From NORP233 sp050186825 (lineage in GTDB: Bacteria > Planctomycetota > J058): a stretch of DNA of 64,000 nucleotides. This document shows, in pieces, positions 25,301-32,726 of this stretch. Under the pieces are notes generated by a model that did no database searches, had not been told where the DNA came from, and saw only the letters and a list, made by a program, of their open reading frames with translations. The DNA lies in contig JBFWYD010000020.1 in NCBI GenBank assembly GCA_050186825.1, positions 1 through 64,000 of the forward strand. The letters run 5' to 3'. Made by a program: the position numbers and the translations under genes. The stretch's first letter is position 1. Every line of letters starts with the position of its first letter.

Positions 25301-26086
25301 CTAGAAGGGCGACTGCCCGTTGTTGGCCTGCACGTAGGCCTGGACCTCGCGGCCGGTCACGTTGCCGTCGCCGTCCTTGTCGACCGCCGCGAAGGTCGCG
25401 GTCGCGTTGGCCGGCCACTCGCTCGCCTGGAGCTTGTGGTCCTTGTTGGCGTCGGCCGCCTGGAAGGCCTGGAACACCTGCTTGGCCGCCTGGGCCTTGG
25501 CCGCCTGGGCGGCGAGGAAGGCCTGGTACTCGGCCAGGCTCACCTTGCCGTCGCCGTCGGCGTCGGCCTGGAGCAGCTGCCGGCCGCCGCGGCCGCGCAG
25601 CTCGGTCGAGTCGATGAAGCCGTCGCCGTTCTTGTCGAGGCGGTTGAAGGCCTGGGCCTGCATGTAGGTCCGGAGCTCGGCCTCGGTCACGTAGCCGTCG
25701 CCGTCGGCGTCGGCCTGCATGATCCGCTGCCCGATCGCGCCCGCGGCCGCGGCCTCGGCCGCCGAGATCTTGCCGTCGCCGTCGGTGTCGAGGCGCGCGA
25801 AGGGCCCGTTGCCGGGCTGGGGCGCGCGACGGCCGCCGGGGCCGCCGGGGCCGCCGCGACCGCCGGGACCGCCCGGGCCGCCGCGGCCGCCCGGGCCGCC
25901 GCGGTGCGGGCCGGGACGAGCGCCAGGGGTGCCGGCGCCGCCCGCGCCGCCGGCGCCGGGAGCGGGAGCGGGGCCAGCGCCGCGGGCGCCGGGGCCGCCG
26001 CCGGGCCCGCCGCGCGGGGCCGCGTCGGCCGCGCCCGCGAGGGCCAGCGCGGTCAGGGTCGCGAAGAAGATCGACGTCGTGCGCAC
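25301..26086 (-). CDS. secreted EF-hand calcium-binding protein
   Basis: 261 residues with a signal peptide ending near residue 23. Residues 24-90 are Gly/Pro/Ala-rich with PGG and GGRGG repeats. After that six EF-hand loops follow: DTDGDGKISAAE, DADGDGYVTEAE, DKNGDGFIDSTE, DADGDGKVSLAE, DANKDHKLQASE and DKDGDGNVTGRE; the fifth lacks the usual glycine and may bind poorly. AGGAG precedes the GTG at 26086. It lies between the FecR-type regulator and the sigma factor, so an extracytoplasmic calcium-related signal or a surface structure is a reasonable guess. Confidence 0.88.
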   Translation of the reverse strand: MRTTSIFFATLTALALAGAADAAPRGGPGGGPGARGAGPAPAPGAGGAGGAGTPGARPGPHRGGPGGRGGPGGPGGRGGPGGPGGRRAPQPGNGPFARLDTDGDGKISAAEAAAAGAIGQRIMQADADGDGYVTEAELRTYMQAQAFNRLDKNGDGFIDSTELRGRGGRQLLQADADGDGKVSLAEYQAFLAAQAAKAQAAKQVFQAFQAADANKDHKLQASEWPANATATFAAVDKDGDGNVTGREVQAYVQANNGQSPF

Positions 26087-26221
26087 TCAGGACTCCTTGG
26101 CGACGTCTCGATACGTCGCTGGACCCAACGAGGACTCGTTCCAGGCGGGTCCGAGCCTGCTCGCCGAGCGAGCGGGCCGAGACACGGTTGAGGGTGGCCG
26201 ACACGCAGGAGGACCTGCGCC

Positions 26222-27853
26222 TCAGCGACCGCCCCCAGGGGGAAGGGGAGGCGACCCCGTGCCGCGCTCCCGAGGTGGTTGTTGCTGCTGCCCGCCGCCG
26301 CCCTGACGCGGGCCCATGCCGCGACCGGGTCCGCCGGGGCCGCCCTGACCGGGGCCGCCCTGACCGGGGCCGCCCTGGCCGGGGCCGCCCTGACCGGGGC
26401 CGCCCTGACCGGGGCCGCCCTGACCGCGGCCACCCGGGCCAGCGCCGGGGCCGCCGCCGCGCGGGAAGGGACCGCGGGGCTGGAGCGGCTGCGCCCAGTC
26501 GGGCAGGTTCTCGGGCTGGGCGTCGGCCGCGCCGGCCTTGAGCCGGACGGGGCGGCCGCGACCGGTGGTCAGCACGGCGCCGGTGCTCAGCTCCTGCGCG
26601 TCGTCGCCGCGGCGGAAGCGCGCCGCGCCCCCGAGCACGCGCACGCCGACCTGGTGGCGGCGGACCTCGAGCAGGGCGCGGCCCGTGACCTCGACGTCGC
26701 CGTCGATCGCGGCGAGGACCAGGCCGCGGCCCTCGGCCACGACCTGCCCGGCCTCGAGGGTCAGCGCGCCGCTCTTGGCGTAGCTGAGCCGCGCGTTGCC
26801 CTGGAGCAGGAACAGGCCGCGCGAGACGCCGAAGCGGGCGCCCTTGGGGCCGGCGCGCAGCTCGCTGCCCGCGGGCAGGGGGCCGTCCTCGAGGGCCTGC
26901 CAGCGCTTGCTGCCGGGGAGCTGGACGTAGAGGTCCTGCGCGGCCGCGACCTGAAGGGCCGCCACGGCGGCCGGCTCGCTCGCGCTGGGCGAGGGCTGCG
27001 AGGTGGGGGCGGGCGAGGCCGCGGGGCTGGGCTGGACGCTCGGCTGCACGCTGGGCGCGGGGCTCGGCTGCACGCTGGGCGCGGGGCTCGGCTCGACGCG
27101 CGGGGCCGGCGACTCCGCGACGGCGGGGCTGGCCTCGGGGCTAGCGGCGGGCGCGGGGCTGGCCTCCGGGCTAGCGGCTGGCGAGGGGCTGGCCTCGGGG
27201 TCGAAGTCGAAGGGGTCCTGGTCGACGGGACGCCGGGTCGGCTGCTCGACGGGCTGCTGGTTGGGCTGCTCGACCGGTTGCGCGACGGGCGCGACCTTGG
27301 TCGGCTGGGCCTCGGGCACGAGCTGCGGCGCGGGCTCGGTGCTGAGCGCGGCGCTGCGCGGCTCGTCCTTCGTGCGCGACGACCACCAGGTCAGGCCGGC
27401 GGTCGCGAGCACGAGGGCCGCCGCCGCCGCCGCTCCCACACCCTGCCAGCCGACGGGATAGCGGCCGGGGCGGGAGCGGCGGCGAGGGGCGCGGCGCGAG
27501 GTCTTCGCGCCGGTCGTGTTCGTGTTCGTGGTCGCGGCCTGAGCGGCGTCGTCGTCGACGAGGGCCTCGAGCAGATCGGCGCGGCAGTCCTCGCAGCAGG
27601 AGAGGTGACGCTCGAGCGCGGCGCCGGCCGGCAGGCCCGCGTCGACCCAGGCCGCGAGCTCCTCCGCGTCGGGGCAGGCCGAGGCATCGACGAAGATCCG
27701 CAGCCCCTCGGCCAGGGTGGCCTCGAGCGCGCGCGCCGCCCGCAGCCGCTCCCCGCAGGCCGCGCAGCCCCGCGCGTGCGCCTCGGCGCGCGCCAGACTG
27801 GCCAGGCCCCGGGGGTCCTGCGGGTGGAGATCGATCGCCTCGAAGCAGTTCAC
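26222..27853 (-). CDS. zinc-finger / FecR-domain transmembrane regulator
   Basis: 543 residues. Two HxxxCxxC clusters (H26/C30/C33 and H83/C87/C90) form an anti-sigma type zinc-finger region in the cytoplasm. A transmembrane segment follows (about 137-158), then a long Pro/Ser/Ala linker with SPAPS-type repeats, and a FecR-like beta domain (about 310-450: GSELRAGPKGARFGVSRG, LEAGQVVAEGRG, GDVEVTGRALLEV). The C-terminus carries six GQGGP repeats. This domain order fits a membrane anti-sigma factor that would control the ECF sigma factor of the same locus. The GTG start has no clear Shine-Dalgarno site. Confidence 0.82.
   Translation of the reverse strand: MNCFEAIDLHPQDPRGLASLARAEAHARGCAACGERLRAARALEATLAEGLRIFVDASACPDAEELAAWVDAGLPAGAALERHLSCCEDCRADLLEALVDDDAAQAATTNTNTTGAKTSRRAPRRRSRPGRYPVGWQGVGAAAAAALVLATAGLTWWSSRTKDEPRSAALSTEPAPQLVPEAQPTKVAPVAQPVEQPNQQPVEQPTRRPVDQDPFDFDPEASPSPAASPEASPAPAASPEASPAVAESPAPRVEPSPAPSVQPSPAPSVQPSVQPSPAASPAPTSQPSPSASEPAAVAALQVAAAQDLYVQLPGSKRWQALEDGPLPAGSELRAGPKGARFGVSRGLFLLQGNARLSYAKSGALTLEAGQVVAEGRGLVLAAIDGDVEVTGRALLEVRRHQVGVRVLGGAARFRRGDDAQELSTGAVLTTGRGRPVRLKAGAADAQPENLPDWAQPLQPRGPFPRGGGPGAGPGGRGQGGPGQGGPGQGGPGQGGPGQGGPGQGGPGGPGRGMGPRQGGGGQQQQPPRERGTGSPPLPPGGGR
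26332..26430 (-). repeat. 15-bp tandem repeat encoding GQGGP
   Basis: About six near-identical 15-bp units (CCGCCCTGACCGGGG and single-base variants) inside the 3' part of the FecR-type gene, coding for a GQGGP pentapeptide array. Such repeats are prone to length change by slippage. Confidence 0.85.
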
Positions 27854-27987
27854 ACAGGGGTAGTGCCGGTGAGGCCCCCCTGCGTATCAGGGAACTTGTA
27901 AGTCCTTTGGGCCCAACGCCCCGGGCGGGTTCTAAGGCAGCGGGCGGGGAGGTAACTTCCCCCGCCGGATCGGGCGAGGAGACCGCC

Positions 27988-28386
27988 GTGAGCGAAGCGA
28001 ACAAGGCCGTGGTCCAGGCCTACGTGGACGCCTTCAACGCCGGGGACGTGGACGCCCTCTGCGCCCAGTTCCACCCCGAGGCCCTGGTGTGGGGAGTCCT
28101 CGGCTGGGGCGCCGTGCCCGAGGTTCGGCCGATCTGGCAAGACCTGGTCGACTGCCTGGGGATCCAGCTCCAGGTGGACGGGATGATCGCCGAGGGCGAC
28201 GTGGTCGCGGTCCGCTACACCGAGCGCGGCACGTCGAAGCGGGCCTTCCGCGGCCAGGGACCTACGGGCAGGTCGTACGAGTTGACCGCCATGGAGTGGT
28301 TCGAGCTCCGCGACGGCAAGATCTACCGCCGCTGGGGGGCGCGCGACTTCGCCAGCCAGACGCGGCAGCTCGGCTTCCAGCAGTAG
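27988..28386 (+). CDS. SnoaL-like / ester-cyclase-type protein
   Basis: 132 residues from a GTG preceded by GAGGAG. The sequence ANKAVVQAYVDAFNAGDVDA followed by MEWFELRDGKIYRRWGARD matches the SnoaL-like NTF2 fold, small cone-shaped barrels that bind or isomerise hydrophobic substrates. Active-site residues cannot be assigned. It is divergent from the FecR-type regulator and lies seven bases before a gene broken by an insertion. Confidence 0.8.
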   Translation: MSEANKAVVQAYVDAFNAGDVDALCAQFHPEALVWGVLGWGAVPEVRPIWQDLVDCLGIQLQVDGMIAEGDVVAVRYTERGTSKRAFRGQGPTGRSYELTAMEWFELRDGKIYRRWGARDFASQTRQLGFQQ

Positions 28387-28392
28387 CGCCCC

Positions 28393-28936
28393 GTGCCCGT
28401 CGAACGGCTGCGGCTGAGCGTGCGCCCCGCCCAGGACCCCTTCCAGCGGGACTCCCTCTGGCTCGCCCCCACCTTCGAGGCCGAGCTCCGCAACGAGGGC
28501 ACCGAGGACGTGGAGGTGGTCCTCCCCGACCACTGGGACGCCGACACACCGCAGGAGCTCTCCCACTCGAACCGCTCGCGGGGAGCGCGCGCAGCGCGCG
28601 AGCACCGCGAGCCATTGCCCCACCCAGATCCTCTCCCCTCCAACGGAGGAGAGGCACCGTCGATACCCCTGGCAGGGCTCGAACCTGTCGCAGGGGACGC
28701 TCCGCGTGCGGCGCGTCGGCGAGCCCGAGCCCGCGCGGCAGCGCTACTCCTGCGCCGAGGGCGAAGGCCCGGATCCCGAGCCGATCACGCTCGCCGCCGG
28801 TGAGGCGCGCAGCTTCGTGGTCACGGACTTTGCGCTCCACCAGCTGCAGCCCGGGGCCTACGTCCTCGAGGTCGAGCTGCGCCGGCCCGCGATCGGCTCG
28901 GGGCCTGTGGAGTTCCACGTCGAGGGGCCCGCGTAG
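28393..28936 (+). pseudogene. gene disrupted by a 104-bp insertion; ancestral 143-residue protein
   Basis: A GTG-started frame encodes a beta-rich start (MPVERLRLSVRPAQDPFQRD, then APTFEAELRNEGTEDVEV) and breaks near 28573; the frame resumes after 28685 as LSQGTLRVRRVGEPEPARQR and ends with VEFHVEGPA. Removing 112 bp (the insert plus one copy of its 8-bp flank) joins the frames exactly as SHSN-LSQG and restores 143 residues. The ancestral protein looks like a small immunoglobulin-like or intracellular proteinase-inhibitor-type beta sandwich, but I cannot name it. As it stands, the product would be shifted out of frame after about residue 60. Confidence 0.75.
28574..28677. mobile_element. 104-bp palindromic insertion element with 8-bp target duplication
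   Basis: The insert is flanked by direct copies of CTCGAACC (28566-28573 and 28678-28685). It contains an outer stem GCTCGCGG/CCGCGAGC around a GCGCGC-GCA-GCGCGC hairpin, and a second hairpin CCTCTCCCCTCC-AAC-GGAGGAGAGG in two arms. It encodes no protein. The structure and target duplication fit a non-autonomous REP- or MITE-like element. I saw no second copy in this window. Confidence 0.7.
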
Positions 28937-28948
28937 GTCGGCCCGGGC

Positions 28949-29689
28949 CTATCGTCCCGCAGCGAGCCGATTCACGACGGGGTCGGGCTCGCCCAGCGCC
29001 CAGCGCGTAAGGTCGTGGCAGATGGCCACGTAGATGTCCTCCGCCAGGGCCTCGCGGTGGGGGCCCTCCGGGCACACGAAGAGCAGGGTCTCGAAGGCCT
29101 GGAGCAGGCGCATCCGCCGGAAGTCGGGGTAGGGCTCAGGCGGCCAGGCGGCGACGAGCTCCTGGCCCACCGGGTCACCCTCGCTGGCGGCGACCATCAG
29201 GACGGTCTCGGGGAGGGTGCAGTTGTGCCAGGGGACCTCGTCGAGCTCGCGCAGCAGGTCCTGACTGCGCGTCACGATCCAGCGCTCCGCGCGGCGGATG
29301 CATTCGCGCTCGCCCCGAACGTGGTCGGACTCTGAAGGCTCGTCCTGCTCCCAGAAGACCCACAAGGCCAGCCGCACCTGGCGGGCCGCGACGATCGCTC
29401 GCAGGTAGTGCTCACCCGGCCCGCGCTGGAGGGCGACCTCGGCCCAGCTCCGCAGGCTCTCCGAGTCGCGGTATTCGAAGCGCTCCACGCCGGTCGCCCG
29501 CGCGGCGCCCGCGTGGCCGCAGAGGGCAGCCAGCTCCGCGCGTCGCTCCTCCAGCTCCCCTGCCTTGACCCTGGCACGCACCCAGGCGGCCTCGTCGTCC
29601 AGGTCTCCCGAGGCGCGAAAGCGGCGCTCGAGCTCGCGGAGGGCGGAGTCCGTCAGACGCCCGCCCGAGGGATCGACCGCCTCGCCCAC
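28949..29689 (-). CDS. hypothetical protein of an Ala-rich helical family
   Basis: 246 residues, GTG start. The N-terminus (LRELERRFRASGDLDDEAAW, then RARVKAGELEERRAELAALC and GHAGAARATG) forms a repeat-like helical domain that is also visible in the island gene at 2849-3850 and in the broken gene at 44682. The middle has QVRLALWVFWEQ and RSWAEVALQRGPGEHY. No catalytic motif is recognised. It may be part of a lineage-specific family with unknown function. It converges with the insertion-broken gene. Confidence 0.65.
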   Translation of the reverse strand: MGEAVDPSGGRLTDSALRELERRFRASGDLDDEAAWVRARVKAGELEERRAELAALCGHAGAARATGVERFEYRDSESLRSWAEVALQRGPGEHYLRAIVAARQVRLALWVFWEQDEPSESDHVRGERECIRRAERWIVTRSQDLLRELDEVPWHNCTLPETVLMVAASEGDPVGQELVAAWPPEPYPDFRRMRLLQAFETLLFVCPEGPHREALAEDIYVAICHDLTRWALGEPDPVVNRLAAGR

Positions 29690-29783
29690 TCGGCGGAGTT
29701 CCTCATGACGGCATGCTAGCCCTGGCGACTGGCCGGGTCACGCTGGCCAGAGTCAGGGGTGGCGACCGGTTCCAACCCTCCGC

Positions 29784-30509
29784 TCACGCACCGCCGAGCA
29801 GGAGCGCGCCCACGCCGGTGAGGAGGGCGAGGACCAGGCGGCGGAAGGGGGCCTGGGGGATCCGGCGATGCGCCCACTCGCCCAGGGCGATCCCCAGGGC
29901 GGCCGGGATCGCGAGCGGGAGGCAGGGCGCGAGGGTGCTCGCGGGGAGGGCGCCGCGCAGCGCGAGGCCGCCCAGGAGCGCGACGTTCAGCACCACCCAC
30001 AGGGCCGCGAGGGTGGCCCTAAACGCGCGCTTGTCCTCGAGCTCGCGGCTGGTCACGTAGACCGCGAGCGGGCCGCCGCAGCCGCTCATCCCGTGCACGG
30101 CGCCGCCCGCGATCAGGAGCGCGGCGGCGCGGACGCGGGGGAGCGCGCGGGGCTCGGCGCCGCGCAGGAGCTCGAGCGCGGCGAGGAGCACGACCACCGC
30201 GCCGAGGAGGCGCGGCACGAGCGCGGGCGGGGCCAGGGTCAGGAGCGCGAAGCCGGCCGGCAGGCCGAGGGCCATGAGCGGCAGGGCCCGGCGGAGCAGG
30301 CCCCAGGAGATCTCCTTGCCGTCGCGCGCCAGCACCCAGGCCGAGAGCGGGAGGTTCAGCACCACCACCACCGGCAGCCAGGTGTCGAGCGGGCAGAGCA
30401 GCGCCCCGACCGACACGGCCAGGAGCGTGGCTCCGAAGCCGAGCGCGGTCTCGACCGTGAAGGCGAGGCAGAGCGCCGCGCCGAGGGCTGCGAGCAGGGA
30501 GCTGCTCAG
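29784..30509 (-). CDS. TauE/SafE-family membrane permease
   Basis: About 241 residues with seven to eight hydrophobic segments; ALGFGATLLAVSVGALL near the N-terminus and GGAVHGMSGCGGPLAVYV in the middle are the two TauE/SafE repeats. The family exports sulfite, sulfoacetate or similar organic anions. No ATG, GTG or TTG lies near the start of similarity; the best start is a CTG that overlaps the stop of the upstream PLP-enzyme gene (CTGA), consistent with translational coupling. It is the second gene of the operon. Confidence 0.8.
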   Translation of the reverse strand: MSSSLLAALGAALCLAFTVETALGFGATLLAVSVGALLCPLDTWLPVVVVLNLPLSAWVLARDGKEISWGLLRRALPLMALGLPAGFALLTLAPPALVPRLLGAVVVLLAALELLRGAEPRALPRVRAAALLIAGGAVHGMSGCGGPLAVYVTSRELEDKRAFRATLAALWVVLNVALLGGLALRGALPASTLAPCLPLAIPAALGIALGEWAHRRIPQAPFRRLVLALLTGVGALLLGGA

Positions 30510-31975
30510 GGGCAGACCGCGGCGGGGGCGGGGGCGAAGAGCCCGGCCAGGTAGTCCACCAGGAGCTCGCTCACGAAGGGGCGCGGCAGCGCGGAGAGCA
30601 CCTCGAGCACGGGCGCCATCCGCGCCGGCAGCCCGTCGCCGGTCAGGCCGGCCAGGGCCAGGAGCTGCGCCAGCTCCTCGGGGCCGGGGGGCGTGGCGCG
30701 CCCGGCGAGCTGCGCCGAGACCAGCGCCGCGAGCTCGCCCGTGGGCTGCTGGCGGGCGGCCTCGACGGCGGCGCGCAGGTCGGTGAGCAGCTCGTCCACC
30801 CGGGCCGCGTTCTCGGGGCCGAGGGAGAGATGCACGCTGTCCTGGCAGTTGCGGAAGGAGAGCTGCGGCTGCACGAACCAGCCGCGCGCGTTCAGCTCGT
30901 CGGCCACGTGGAACACGCCGGGCGCCTCGGCCGCGGCAGGGTCGCTGGCGAAGGCGACCATGCAGAAGTCGGGCTGGCCGAGCACGCGGATCCCGGGGAT
31001 CGCGGCGATCCCCTCGACCAGGCGGCGCGTGCCCTCGCGCGAGCGCTGGGCGAGGTCGAGGTAGCCCTCGTCGCCCAGGCGCTGGAGCACGGCCCAGGTG
31101 GCGGCCAGCGGGCCGGCCGACTTGGAGCTCATCACGCCCGGGTTGACCACCGTGTAGCCGGGCCAGGCCGCGCAGCCGAAGTACTGGAAGCGGCGCGCGG
31201 CGGCGTCGCGGTAGACCACCACCGAGGCGCCCTTGGGCGCGAAGCCGTACTTGTGGAAGTCCATCGAGATCGAGGTCACGCCCGGGACGCTCAGGTCGAA
31301 GGCGGGCACGTCGGCGCCGAGGCGGCGCCAGTAGGGGAGCAGGAAGCCGCCCACGCAGGCGTCCACGTGCAGCCACAGCCCGCGGGCCTCGGCCAGCGCG
31401 GCCAGGTCCTCGATCGGATCGATCACGCCGTGCGGGTAGGAGGGCGCCGAGCCGACCAGCAGGATCGTGTTGGGGCCGATCGCGCGCGCGAGCGCGGCCG
31501 GGTCGGCGCGGAAGGTCACGGGGTCCACGTCCACCGCGACCACCTCGAGGCCGAGGTAGTGCGCCGCCTTGTGGAAGGCCGGGTGCGCGGTGGTGGGCAG
31601 GATCACCTCGGGGCGCGCGACCTCGGGGCGCGTCGCGCGTGCGTGGTCGCGAGCCGCCTTGACCGCGCAAATGATGCTCTCGGTCCCGCCGCTGGTGAAG
31701 GTGCCCACCGCCTCGGGGCCGCCGCCCAGGTGCGCGCAGGCGAAGCCGACCACCTCGTTCTCGAGCGCGAGCGCGCTGGGGAAGGCGGTCGGGTCGAGGG
31801 CGTTGGTGAACAGGTGCTGGGCGAAGGCCTCGGTGCCGATCCGCTCGACCTCGCGCCCCGCGTCGTAGACGTAGGCGTAGGTGCGCCCGTCGCGCCAGGG
31901 CAGGTCGCGGGCGGCGAAGGCGGTCAGGGCGGCCTCGATCTGGGCGGGCTCGAGCGGCTGGGTGGGCAGGGTCAT
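30506..31975 (-). CDS. PLP-dependent lyase/decarboxylase, sphingosine-1-phosphate lyase-like
   Basis: 489 residues, group II PLP decarboxylase fold. Seen: TSGGTESIICAVKAARD (about 94-110), HPAFHKAAHYLGLEV, the PLP-pairing aspartate in LWLHVDACVGG (D205) and the Schiff-base lysine in SMDFHKYGFAPKG (K242). The arrangement is closest to sphingosine-1-phosphate lyase and MfnA-like decarboxylases; substrate is not fixed by sequence. AAGGAGG precedes the ATG. It is transcribed with the TauE/SafE permease and divergently from a TetR regulator, whose operators overlap its promoter. Confidence 0.87.
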   Translation of the reverse strand: MTLPTQPLEPAQIEAALTAFAARDLPWRDGRTYAYVYDAGREVERIGTEAFAQHLFTNALDPTAFPSALALENEVVGFACAHLGGGPEAVGTFTSGGTESIICAVKAARDHARATRPEVARPEVILPTTAHPAFHKAAHYLGLEVVAVDVDPVTFRADPAALARAIGPNTILLVGSAPSYPHGVIDPIEDLAALAEARGLWLHVDACVGGFLLPYWRRLGADVPAFDLSVPGVTSISMDFHKYGFAPKGASVVVYRDAAARRFQYFGCAAWPGYTVVNPGVMSSKSAGPLAATWAVLQRLGDEGYLDLAQRSREGTRRLVEGIAAIPGIRVLGQPDFCMVAFASDPAAAEAPGVFHVADELNARGWFVQPQLSFRNCQDSVHLSLGPENAARVDELLTDLRAAVEAARQQPTGELAALVSAQLAGRATPPGPEELAQLLALAGLTGDGLPARMAPVLEVLSALPRPFVSELLVDYLAGLFAPAPAAVCP

Positions 31976-32007
31976 GGCTCCTCCTTGGGCGCGGAGGGTC
32001 TCACATG

Positions 32008-32024
32008 TGGCACGCGGTGTCAAC
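32008..32024 (-). promoter_or_regulatory. TetR-type operator, left copy, overlapping a -35 box
   Basis: TGGCACGCGGTGTCAAC, an imperfect palindrome (TGGCAC-N3-GTGTCA). It is the inverted partner of 32088-32104 with one mismatch over 17 bases. On the minus strand it contains TTGACA, a consensus -35 for the PLP-lyase operon. Confidence 0.7.
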
Positions 32025-32087
32025 TTCAATGCGTGACGAGTTTGGCTGAATATCGTTCTCCTGCGTCGTATGGGAGTTGATTCGTAT

Positions 32088-32104
32088 GTTGACACCACGT
32101 GCCA
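32088..32104 (+). promoter_or_regulatory. TetR-type operator, right copy, overlapping a -35 box
   Basis: GTTGACACCACGTGCCA, the inverted partner of the left copy. Its TTGACA (32089-32094) followed 17 bases later by GAGACT would start transcription close to the TetR ATG, giving a nearly leaderless message. Binding here would block both divergent promoters. Confidence 0.7.
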
Positions 32105-32123
32105 CCAGGGCGAGACTGGCGCC

Positions 32124-32726
32124 ATGAACGCTCCCAGCACCTCCCTCGCTCCGCGCGCGCGCCACAAGGCGGCGGTGCGCGAGGCGCTCGTCCAGGCGTC
32201 GCGCGCGCTGTTCCGCGCGCGCGGCTTCGAGGCCACGACCGTGGACGAGATCGCGGCCGCGGCCGGGGTCTCGCGCCGGACCTTCTTCCGCTACTTCGCG
32301 GGCAAGGACGCGGTGGTCTTCCCCTACGCGGAGGAGCGCCTGGCCCTGTTCGAGGGGCTGCTCGCCCCGCGGGGCAAGGAGCGGCCCTTCGCCACCCTGC
32401 GCCGCGCCTGCCGCGCCATGGCCGAGCACTTCGTCGCCCACGAGGACGAGCTGCGCTGGCAGCACGAGCTGATCGAGGGCTCGGCCTCGCTGCTCGCCTT
32501 CGAGCAGCGGCTCGACCGGCGCTGGGAGGAGGCCCTGGCCACGGCGATCTCCGGCCAGGCCCGGCGGGTGAGCACGCGCGACGCGGCGCTGGCCGGCGCG
32601 GCCATGGGCGCCCTGCGCGCGCTGCTGCGCGAGTGGTACGCCGGGCGCGGCCAGCGCGACCTGGTGGCCCTGATCGACGAGGTGCTGGAGCTGCTCGCGC
32701 CGGCCTTCGGGGAGGGGACGTCATGA
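32124..32726 (+). CDS. TetR-family transcriptional regulator
   Basis: 200 residues. The DNA-binding domain (about 15-60) carries RALFRARGFEATTVDEIAAAAGVSRRTFFRYFAGKDAVV, cited here only as its key helices: the recognition helix is VSRRTFFRYF. The C-terminal part is a helical ligand domain (MftR-like). The ATG at 32124 has a weak Shine-Dalgarno site. The stop overlaps the next gene's start (ATGA). Two inverted operators lie upstream, so autoregulation and control of the divergent lyase operon are likely. Confidence 0.92.
   Translation: MNAPSTSLAPRARHKAAVREALVQASRALFRARGFEATTVDEIAAAAGVSRRTFFRYFAGKDAVVFPYAEERLALFEGLLAPRGKERPFATLRRACRAMAEHFVAHEDELRWQHELIEGSASLLAFEQRLDRRWEEALATAISGQARRVSTRDAALAGAAMGALRALLREWYAGRGQRDLVALIDEVLELLAPAFGEGTS

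Noticed and set aside
28678..28685. Partial tRNA-like sequence (CTCGAACC) as a second attachment site
   Set aside because: It is the target duplication of the palindromic insertion, with no tRNA structure around it.
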